Below, in pieces: positions 57,782 through 64,000 of a stretch of 64,000 bases of DNA; within the stretch, counting starts at the first letter, position 1; each line of letters opens with the position of its first letter. A program made the position numbers and the translations under genes. The notes beneath the pieces were generated by a model. It was not told the DNA's origin. It saw only the letters and a list, made by a program, of their open reading frames with translations, and did not search any database. The stretch comes from Campylobacter concisus (GTDB taxonomy: Bacteria > Campylobacterota > Campylobacteria > Campylobacterales > Campylobacteraceae). The stretch covers positions 124,001 through 188,000 of the forward strand of contig NZ_JAAKYZ010000001.1 in assembly GCF_015229955.1 (NCBI RefSeq), given 5' to 3'.

Positions 57782-58165
57782 ATGAGACATAGCTTGCGAG
57801 CTAGATTGCTCTTTTTAGTCGTAGCAGTCGTGATTTTAGCAATCGAAATTTATATCGCAACTTTTGTTAAAGGTGGCTTCGTGCGACATTATTTGGGTGA
57901 TGTGCTAGTTACGGTGATGCTTTACGCATTTGGACGAGCTATATTTAAAACTGCACCAAAAATTTTAGCATTTGAAATATTTATCTTCTCGCTATCTATA
58001 GAAATTTTACAATACTTTAAAGTACTTGAAATTTTAGATATTCATAATTTAATAATACGCATAGTCTTTGGCGGAACATTTGACGTTAGCGACATCGTAT
58101 GTTACGCGTTGGGCTGCTTGCTGGCTTATTTGATTGATGTCATTTGCTTTCTGCAAAAAGTATAA
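57782..58165 (+). CDS. DUF2809 family membrane protein
   Basis: The ATG at 57782 gives 127 residues, the normal length for DUF2809, starting with MRHSLRARLLF. Longer in-frame starts exist at 57737 and 57638 but lack ribosome sites. Four helices (about 8-26, 38-55, 62-82 and 103-124). The family pattern EIYIATFVKGGFVRHYLGDVLV and a late FDVSDIVCYALGCLLAY are clear; the fold is VanZ-like. Function unknown. Confidence 0.75.
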   Translation: MRHSLRARLLFLVVAVVILAIEIYIATFVKGGFVRHYLGDVLVTVMLYAFGRAIFKTAPKILAFEIFIFSLSIEILQYFKVLEILDIHNLIIRIVFGGTFDVSDIVCYALGCLLAYLIDVICFLQKV

Positions 58166-58256
58166 AAGTCCAAAGATATAGTGATAAATTACAACTTTAT
58201 TTTTAAGTGTAAAGTAGGAACTAATCATCTTAAAAGCTCCAGCAAAATTTATCTAT

Positions 58257-60893
58257 CTATTTTAGCTCACCCCAGTTTTTAGCGATATTTAGTGATGTTT
58301 TAAGTGGCACATTTAGCGTGTAAATTTCCTCCATCGTCTTTTGCGTCGCCTTGCCAAATTCTTGCGCAAACTCGTCTTTTACTTCAAAGATCAGCTCATC
58401 GTGGATCTGAAGTAGCATTTTTGCATTTTCATCTAAATTTGCTCTAACTTTTACCATAGCCATCTTGACTAGATCTGCTGCGGAGCCTTGAAAGACCGTA
58501 TTTACCGCCTCGCGCTCAAACATAGCTATTTGCATAGGTGTAGCACTTTTAAAGTCAAAGTAGCGCCTTCTGCCAAGTAGCGTCTGCACAAAGCCATCAT
58601 TTTTAGCTGAAATTTTTATCCCCTCTAAAAACTCTTTGATCGTCTCAAATGCCTTAAAATAGCGCTCTATATACTCTTTTGCCTCAGCTCTTGTGATATT
58701 TACTTGATTTGCCAGCTTGCTTGAGCCCATGCCATAAATGAGGCCAAAATTTATACTCTTTGCCACGGCTCTATTTTGCCCGTCACTGCTACCAAATATG
58801 CTAATAGCTGTCCTTGCGTGGATATCCTCGTCATTTTTAAACGCCTCAAGAAGCGCAGGATCACGGCTAAAGTGAGCTAGCAGTCTAAGCTCGATCTGGC
58901 TGTAGTCAAGCCCCACAAAACTATAGCCTTCGCGTGCCTCAAAGCACTCTCTGACATCCTTTGCGAGGCTGCCACGAGCTGGGATGTTTTGCAAATTTGG
59001 ATTTTTACTTGAAAGCCTGCCAGTACTCGTGCCAGTTTGTAAAAAGCTCGTGTAAATTCGTGAGCCCTCGTCCTTTTTCGCAAGCGCTAAAAGCGGCTCG
59101 CAGTAGGTGCTTTGCAGTTTATATAGCTCGCGGTAAGCTAAAATTTTCTCTATCACTGGATGAGCGTCCGTAAGCTCAGCTAGCACGCTCTCATCGGTGC
59201 TATATCCTGTTTTTGTCTTCTTTTTGGTTGGAAGCTTTAGGTGCTCAAAAAGTATGACGCCAAGCTGTTTTACTGAGTTTATGTTGAAATTTTCGCCGCT
59301 TAGCTCGTAAATTTCACTTGTTAGCGCCTTTAATTTGGTGTCGTTTTCGAGGATGAGTTTTTGCATTTTGGCTTCATTTATCTTGATGCCGTTTTGCTCC
59401 ATGTCAAAGAGCGTGAGGATGAAAGGAAACTCGTGTGTATCGGCAAGGGCTAGTAAATTTTTATCAAGCGTGTTTAAAAAAGTTTTATAAAATTTAAGCG
59501 TTATCCAAGCATCCTCGCTCGCGTATTTAGCGGCATTTTCTAGTGGCACATCGCCAAAAGTTTGGCCTTTTTTGACAACGTCTTCAAATTTTATCGTGTC
59601 GTAGTCATAAAGCCTTTTTGCCAGCGCATCCATGCCGACACTTGAGTTTGGGTCGCTAAGCCACGCAAGTATCATCGTGTCTTTAAAATTTGCTGGGGGA
59701 TTAAGACCAAGATTGTTTTTTACGATCTCAAAGTCGTATTTCAAATTTTGCCCGATCACGCAACCTTTGTAAATTTGCCCTATCGCCCAAGTGGCAAATT
59801 TTAGGCTGATTTGCTGCGGCACACCAAGGTAGTTGTGAGCTACCGGCACGTAGTAGGCGTCCTCATCGTTAAAGCAAAAGCTAAATCCAACGATCTTTGC
59901 GCTCCTGCTATCAACGCCCGTGGTCTCGGTGTCAAAGGCAACGATGGTCTCTGGTGTGACGTTTGATAAGAGTTTTTCAATGCTAGCCTCATCAAGGAGT
60001 AAATTTGCTCTAAAGCCAAGCTTAAATTCAGCATTTTCTTCTTTTTGCAAGCTCTTAAGAAGTCTGTTTAGATCGTACTCTTTTAAAATTTCTGAGATAT
60101 TTATCAGGGGATTTTGCTCTGGAAATTTAGAGTGTTCAAGATCAAATGAACTAACTGCGTCATCAAATAAAGTGGCTAGTTTTTTGCTCAAAAATGCTTC
60201 TTCTTTTGCGGCAGCAAGCATATTTTTAGTGCGCTCGTTTCTAAGAAGGGCTAAATTTTCATAAATTCCCTCTAAGCTTCCATACTCAGCCAAAAGCTTC
60301 TTAGCCCCAACTGCGCCGATACCTTTGACGCCTGGGATGTTGTCCGAGCTATCGCCTGCGATCGCTAGAAAGTCCCTGACCTGCGCTGGATAAACTCCAT
60401 ACTTTTCAAAGCAGCTTGCACTATCATGATCGATCTTGCTTTGCGGGCTGTAGATGCTCACTTTGCCGTCTTCTATGAGTTGGTAAAGGTCTTTATCGTG
60501 GGTGACTATTCGCACAAATATATCTTTGTCTTTGCAAAATTTAACCGCACTTGCGATGATGTCATCGGCCTCGTAGCCCTCGCGACTAAGGCTGTAAAGT
60601 CCCATTTTTTCTATCATATCTATACAAACTGGAAGTTGCTCTTTTAGCTGAGCTGGCGGCTCGTTTCTGTTTGCTTTGTAATCACCTAAAATTTCGTGAC
60701 GTAAGGTCTTGCCCTTACTATCAAGAGCAAAGATGAGATAGTCGCTTTGGTATTCATCCTTGAGGCTTGCTATAAAATTTGCAAAGCCACTAATCATTCC
60801 GCTTGGTTTGCCTTCTCTGTTTTTAAGTCCGCTCATGGCGTAGTAGAGCCTAAAAAAGAAACCAAAAGTGTCAATAATCGTAAGTGTTTTCAT
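58257..60893 (-). CDS. polA: DNA polymerase I
   Basis: Repair and Okazaki-fragment polymerase. The start is set at ATG 60893, where AAGGAT precedes it and the protein begins MKTLTIIDTFGFFFR; the longer frame to 60929 has no such site. 878 residues: 5'-3' exonuclease (1-about 290), 3'-5' exonuclease domain with intact-looking FDTETTG, NLKYDFE and YASEDAW motifs (so proofreading is probable), and the polymerase with DYSQIELRLLAHFS and QIHDELIFEV. Confidence 0.95.
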   Translation of the reverse strand: MKTLTIIDTFGFFFRLYYAMSGLKNREGKPSGMISGFANFIASLKDEYQSDYLIFALDSKGKTLRHEILGDYKANRNEPPAQLKEQLPVCIDMIEKMGLYSLSREGYEADDIIASAVKFCKDKDIFVRIVTHDKDLYQLIEDGKVSIYSPQSKIDHDSASCFEKYGVYPAQVRDFLAIAGDSSDNIPGVKGIGAVGAKKLLAEYGSLEGIYENLALLRNERTKNMLAAAKEEAFLSKKLATLFDDAVSSFDLEHSKFPEQNPLINISEILKEYDLNRLLKSLQKEENAEFKLGFRANLLLDEASIEKLLSNVTPETIVAFDTETTGVDSRSAKIVGFSFCFNDEDAYYVPVAHNYLGVPQQISLKFATWAIGQIYKGCVIGQNLKYDFEIVKNNLGLNPPANFKDTMILAWLSDPNSSVGMDALAKRLYDYDTIKFEDVVKKGQTFGDVPLENAAKYASEDAWITLKFYKTFLNTLDKNLLALADTHEFPFILTLFDMEQNGIKINEAKMQKLILENDTKLKALTSEIYELSGENFNINSVKQLGVILFEHLKLPTKKKTKTGYSTDESVLAELTDAHPVIEKILAYRELYKLQSTYCEPLLALAKKDEGSRIYTSFLQTGTSTGRLSSKNPNLQNIPARGSLAKDVRECFEAREGYSFVGLDYSQIELRLLAHFSRDPALLEAFKNDEDIHARTAISIFGSSDGQNRAVAKSINFGLIYGMGSSKLANQVNITRAEAKEYIERYFKAFETIKEFLEGIKISAKNDGFVQTLLGRRRYFDFKSATPMQIAMFEREAVNTVFQGSAADLVKMAMVKVRANLDENAKMLLQIHDELIFEVKDEFAQEFGKATQKTMEEIYTLNVPLKTSLNIAKNWGELK

Positions 60894-61012
60894 TTTTATC
60901 CTTTGTGTAATTTTATGAAATTTAGGCAAAAAATAGGCTGATTTATAAAAATTTTTGATATTATGGCGGACATTACAAATAAAAAATCACAAAAATAAAA
61001 AGCTTTGAGGTC

Positions 61013-62056
61013 ATGAAAAAAATAGTTTTTTTACGTATCAATCCAAACGCAGTCGGTGGTGCCGAACGCTATTTAAGAAGGCTTACCAAAGCCCTAAAAG
61101 ACGTAGGTATAGAAACATCTATACGCTCATATCTAGGAGAGGCTAGGATCTCGTCATGGAAAAAGGCTTTGAGATATAACGCACAGGTAAAACGCCAGAA
61201 GCAAAGCGATGAAGTATATTTTAGCTTGGAGCGAGTGAGCTGCGCAGATATTTATAGAGCAGGGGACGGCGTGCATAAAATTTACCGTGCCACAAAGCCA
61301 TTTTGGTGGGTTAATCCTCTAAATTTTGTCTATCCATATTTAGAAAAACGTTGCTTTAAAAATTCTAAAAAGATAATCGCAAATTCAAACTATATAAAAG
61401 AGCAAATCATCTCAGCTTACGGTGTCGATGAGTCAAAGATCGTTACCATTTACAACGGTATAAATTTGCCACAAAAAGTAGAAAAAGGTGAAGCAAAACT
61501 TAGCGTATGCGAAGAATTTGGACTCGATTACAATTTACCAATTGTGCTTTTTGTCGGAAATGGCTTTAAAAGAAAAGGGGCAAAGGACTTTTTGCTTCTT
61601 GTCTCAAAGCTAAAAACGCCAGTAAATGCGCTAATAGTAGGCAAAGATAAAAATTTAAATTCATATAAGAAGCTAGCAAAAAAGCTAAAGATAAAGGCAT
61701 TTTTTACAGGTGAGCAAAAAATGACTGCAAAATTTTATGAAGCAAGTGATATTTTTATATTTCCAACACACTATGAGCCATTTTCAAATGTCGTTCTAGA
61801 GGCGCTTAGCTTTAAAAATATTGTCTTTACAACGGCTCAAAATGGGGCAGCTGAAATTTTAGAAAATCGTTTTATCATGCGTGAACCAAATGATGAAAGT
61901 ATACTGGAGCTAGTGGAGCAGGTGCTTAATGATAATGACATGATGAGAGAGCTGCAAGAGGAGTCATTTTTACTTTCGCAAAAATTTAGTATAGAAGAAA
62001 ATGCAAGCAAAACTCTTGAAATCATAAACGAAGTGCTAAATTTGGAGCAAAAGTGA
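61013..62056 (+). CDS. Family 4 glycosyltransferase, WaaG-like
   Basis: A 347-residue GT-B enzyme. VGGAERYLRRL near the N-terminus is the acceptor-loop glycine motif. The C-terminal half has FVGNGFKRKGAKDF, then ADPxEP-like PTHYEPFSNVVLEAL, the UDP-sugar site of GT4 enzymes. The ADGVHKIYRA-like region (RAGDGVHKIYRAT) recalls WaaG of the LPS core. It overlaps waaF by 4 bases, so core lipooligosaccharide synthesis is the likely role. ATG 61013. Confidence 0.8.
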   Translation: MKKIVFLRINPNAVGGAERYLRRLTKALKDVGIETSIRSYLGEARISSWKKALRYNAQVKRQKQSDEVYFSLERVSCADIYRAGDGVHKIYRATKPFWWVNPLNFVYPYLEKRCFKNSKKIIANSNYIKEQIISAYGVDESKIVTIYNGINLPQKVEKGEAKLSVCEEFGLDYNLPIVLFVGNGFKRKGAKDFLLLVSKLKTPVNALIVGKDKNLNSYKKLAKKLKIKAFFTGEQKMTAKFYEASDIFIFPTHYEPFSNVVLEALSFKNIVFTTAQNGAAEILENRFIMREPNDESILELVEQVLNDNDMMRELQEESFLLSQKFSIEENASKTLEIINEVLNLEQK

Positions 62057-62997
62057 GAGTTTTTATAGAGCTTCCAACTTGGCTTGGAGATGCTGTGATG
62101 GCGAGTGCAGCGGTAGAAAATTTAAGTAAAAATGCTAAAAATATTGTATTTTTTGGCTCTTATGTGGCCTGTGAGCTTTATAAATCACATCCAAAGTGTG
62201 AAAAAGTAGTCATTGACGATAGTAAAAAGCAAAGCTCAAGATATTTAAGCCTTATAAAAGTAGCTAGCAAGCTTGGAAAATTTGATATCGCTATTAGTTT
62301 TAGGAGCTCATTTGCTAGTAAATTTTTGCTATTTTTTCTAAAAGCAACACAAAAATTTTGCTTTAAAAAGAGTAGCGAGAGCTTGCATCAGGTGCAGAAA
62401 TATCTAAATTTCATAAAGCAAAGCCTAAATTTAAAAGAAATTTCAAACGAACTAAAAATTTATTATGAAGCTAAAAAAAGTAAGAAAAAACTCCTCGTAC
62501 TAAATCCAGGTGCTAGCTATGGAAGTGCCAAAAGGTGGTATCCGCACTATTTTGCAGAGGTTGCATTGCATTTTAAAGATGAATTTGATGTAAAGATCAC
62601 TGGCTCAAAAGCTGAGCTTGAAATTTGCAATGAAATCGAGCAAATACTCTTGCAAAATGGTATGAAATGTGAAAATTTGGCTGGAAAAACGAGCATAAAA
62701 GAGCTTTGCGAGGTCATAGGTTCTATAAAAAATGGCATCTTTTTGACAAACGATAGTGGTCCTATGCATATCGCAGCTGCTTATAAAGTGCCGCTTGTGG
62801 CTCTTTTTGGACCGACTAAATTTAAAGAGACTAGCCCATGGCAAGATGAGAGTGCAAAGATAGTGCATTTAAATTTAGAGTGTATGTCATGCATGAAGCG
62901 AGTGTGTCCTATAAAGACACATGCCTGTATGAAGGAGCTTACGCCAAAAATGGTTATTGCTGAAATAGAGCTGCTAAGAAAAAAATTAAATTTTTGA
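62053..62997 (+). CDS. waaF: ADP-heptose--LPS heptosyltransferase II
   Basis: A 314-residue GT9 enzyme that adds the second heptose to the LPS inner core. ELPTWLGDAVMASAAVENL at the start and NPGASYGSAKRWYPHYFAE, then LTNDSGPMHIAAAYKVPLVALFGPT and the Cys-rich end (CMSCMKRVCPIKTHACM) match WaaF. GTG 62053 overlaps the glycosyltransferase stop. Confidence 0.92.
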   Translation: MRVFIELPTWLGDAVMASAAVENLSKNAKNIVFFGSYVACELYKSHPKCEKVVIDDSKKQSSRYLSLIKVASKLGKFDIAISFRSSFASKFLLFFLKATQKFCFKKSSESLHQVQKYLNFIKQSLNLKEISNELKIYYEAKKSKKKLLVLNPGASYGSAKRWYPHYFAEVALHFKDEFDVKITGSKAELEICNEIEQILLQNGMKCENLAGKTSIKELCEVIGSIKNGIFLTNDSGPMHIAAAYKVPLVALFGPTKFKETSPWQDESAKIVHLNLECMSCMKRVCPIKTHACMKELTPKMVIAEIELLRKKLNF

Positions 62998-63075
62998 AAT
63001 TCTAAACATAATTAAATATATACATACAAAATTAAAAATTTTTAGTTTTTATTTGATTACATTTTTACTAAAAAT

Positions 63076-63104
63076 TTGACATTGGTTATCAATATAGCTA
63101 TAAT
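63076..63104 (+). promoter_or_regulatory. Near-consensus sigma-70 promoter for exbB-exbD-tonB
   Basis: TTGACA (63076-63081) and TATAAT (63099-63104) are separated by exactly 17 bases, a perfect sigma-70 promoter, unusual in Campylobacter where -35 boxes are rarely seen. The spacer holds ATTGGTTATCAAT (63081-63093), a palindrome-like stretch that could be an operator, for example for Fur, as expected for a TonB system; the match to a Fur box is weak. Confidence 0.75.
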
Positions 63105-63133
63105 CACGCAAAAATTTTTACTAAGAAGGTATT

Positions 63134-63562
63134 ATGGAGCTAATTAAACATCACGTTGATCATGTAATTATTGCGATTTTAGGCATTATGAGTTTTTTTG
63201 TACTTTGGTATACGATTGAGCGTATTATTTTTTATTCACGCGTTGATATAAAAGGCTATAAAAGTATAGAATCGCTTGAAGAGGCACTAACCAAAAATTT
63301 AACCGCGCTTTACATTATCTACTCAAATGCACCATATGTAGGACTTCTTGGTACAGTTGCTGGCATTATGATCACATTTTATGATATGGGTATGGCAGGC
63401 GGAATCGATACTAAAAGCATAATGGTCGGCCTCTCTCTTGCGCTAAAAGCAACTGCTTTTGGACTACTTGTGGCGATACCAACTTTGATGATTTACAATG
63501 GTTTTGTTAGAAAAGTAGATGTAATGCTAAATAGATACAAGGCTGAAAATGCGTCTAAATAA
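63134..63562 (+). CDS. exbB: ExbB, TonB-system proton channel
   Basis: 142 residues, three helices (about 13-32, 63-83 and 100-122), of the short ExbB type. [16 protein letters not shown] and the third-helix [14 protein letters not shown] are the family signatures. With ExbD it couples the proton gradient to TonB. ATG 63134 follows AGAAGG. Overlaps exbD by 14 bases. Confidence 0.93.
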   Translation: MELIKHHVDHVIIAILGIMSFFVLWYTIERIIFYSRVDIKGYKSIESLEEALTKNLTALYIIYSNAPYVGLLGTVAGIMITFYDMGMAGGIDTKSIMVGLSLALKATAFGLLVAIPTLMIYNGFVRKVDVMLNRYKAENASK

Positions 63563-63932
63563 AAAAGATGGGTTAAATATTGTCCCATTTATTGATATTA
63601 TGCTTGTTTTGCTTGCTATCGTGCTTAGCATCTCGACTTTTATTGCTCAAGGTAAGATAGCTATTGATCTTCCAAGCGCAAACAGTGCCGAGCAAAGTAA
63701 AGAGGACGATAAAAAGGTAAGCGTAGTAATTGATAAGGATAATAAATTTTTTATAGATGATGTAGAAATTTCTGAGAACGAACTCAAAGATAAGCTAAAT
63801 GCGGTTGATATAAAGACATTAATCGAACTAAAAAGCGATAAAAATTCGAAATTTGATAGCTTTGTCAAAGTAATTGATATATTAAAAGAGAGGGGCCACG
63901 AAAATTTTGCAATCCAAACAATCTCTGAATAA
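63549..63932 (+). CDS. exbD: ExbD, TonB-system subunit
   Basis: 127 residues with one N-terminal helix (about 13-33) that carries the proton-binding Asp in [13 protein letters not shown], then a periplasmic domain. Pairs with the ExbB encoded just upstream. ATG 63549 lies inside exbB. Confidence 0.93.
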   Translation: MRLNKKDGLNIVPFIDIMLVLLAIVLSISTFIAQGKIAIDLPSANSAEQSKEDDKKVSVVIDKDNKFFIDDVEISENELKDKLNAVDIKTLIELKSDKNSKFDSFVKVIDILKERGHENFAIQTISE

Positions 63933-64000
63933 AATTTCAAATTACAGTGGCTTAGCTGTTTCGCTTATAGTGCATGGAGCAGCAGTATATTTTTTGCTTT
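63907..64000 (+). CDS. tonB: TonB, 5' end only
   Basis: A frame from TTG 63907 runs off the window end. It gives [18 protein letters not shown] followed by SLIVHGAAVYFLL, the membrane anchor of TonB with the Ser/His residues that contact ExbB-ExbD. Overlap with exbD is 26 bases; a later start is possible but no ATG is available. Truncated by the window. Confidence 0.75.
   Translation, partial: MQSKQSLNKISNYSGLAVSLIVHGAAVYFLL

Overview
The window looks like chromosomal DNA of a Campylobacter, most like the C. concisus / C. curvus / C. rectus group. The reasons are AT-rich coding sequence, dense short-spaced operons, frequent TTG and GTG starts, a P19-type iron uptake operon, and the core blocks TPR protein-serS-trpS-aroK-der-DMT-kdsA-ribH-nusB-pyrF and ileS-gatA-guaB...murC-mutS2. 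The species is inferred from gene content and style, not from a database match.

Layout. 1-5266: the distal part of a P19-type iron uptake operon (DUF2318 Fe-S membrane protein, two FtsX-like ABC permeases, ABC ATPase, lipoprotein thioredoxin, TraT-like lipoprotein). 5296-6543: a DUF2920 hydrolase-like protein. 6588-14048 (minus strand): TPR protein, serS, a small CopD-like membrane protein, trpS, a 0.5 kb array of degenerate hairpin repeats, aroK and der. 14201-18102 (plus strand): DMT transporter, kdsA, a YkkCD-like SMR exporter pair, ribH, nusB, pyrF; kdsA to ribH is much richer in G+C than its surroundings. 18116-18628: decayed small reading frames, then tRNA-Ser(GCT). 19117-24144: a 1,675-residue LapA-type adhesin. 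24245-26438: LemA, a TPM-domain protein and a conserved unknown.

26419-40073 is a compact aryl-polyene-type gene cluster: phosphopantetheinyl transferase, two ketosynthases, chain-length factor, reductase, dehydratase, two acyl carrier proteins, a ligase-dehydratase fusion, a glycosyltransferase-acyltransferase fusion, thioesterase, LolA-like carrier and MMPL exporter. Together these would build a polyenoic acyl chain on carrier protein and move a lipid-like product to the cell surface. 40075-40566 (minus) is a decayed gene.

40691-58165 is mostly housekeeping: cinA, ileS, a tiny membrane protein, gatA, guaB, metX, xseB, a carbon-nitrogen hydrolase, a YjbR-like protein, murC, two small unknowns, mutS2, a GGDEF/EAL protein with a degenerate GGDEF half, dapE, a frameshifted remnant and a DUF2809 protein. 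58257-60893 (minus) is polA. 61013-62997 holds two LPS-core glycosyltransferases including waaF. 63134-64000 holds exbB, exbD and the 5' end of tonB behind a near-consensus sigma-70 promoter.

The points most worth a second look are the aryl-polyene cluster with its fusions and missing genes; the adhesin with tandem LapG-type TAAG sites and EF-hand-like loops heading its repeats; the G+C-rich kdsA-SMR-ribH block that looks imported by recombination; and the paired-hairpin repeat array between trpS and aroK.
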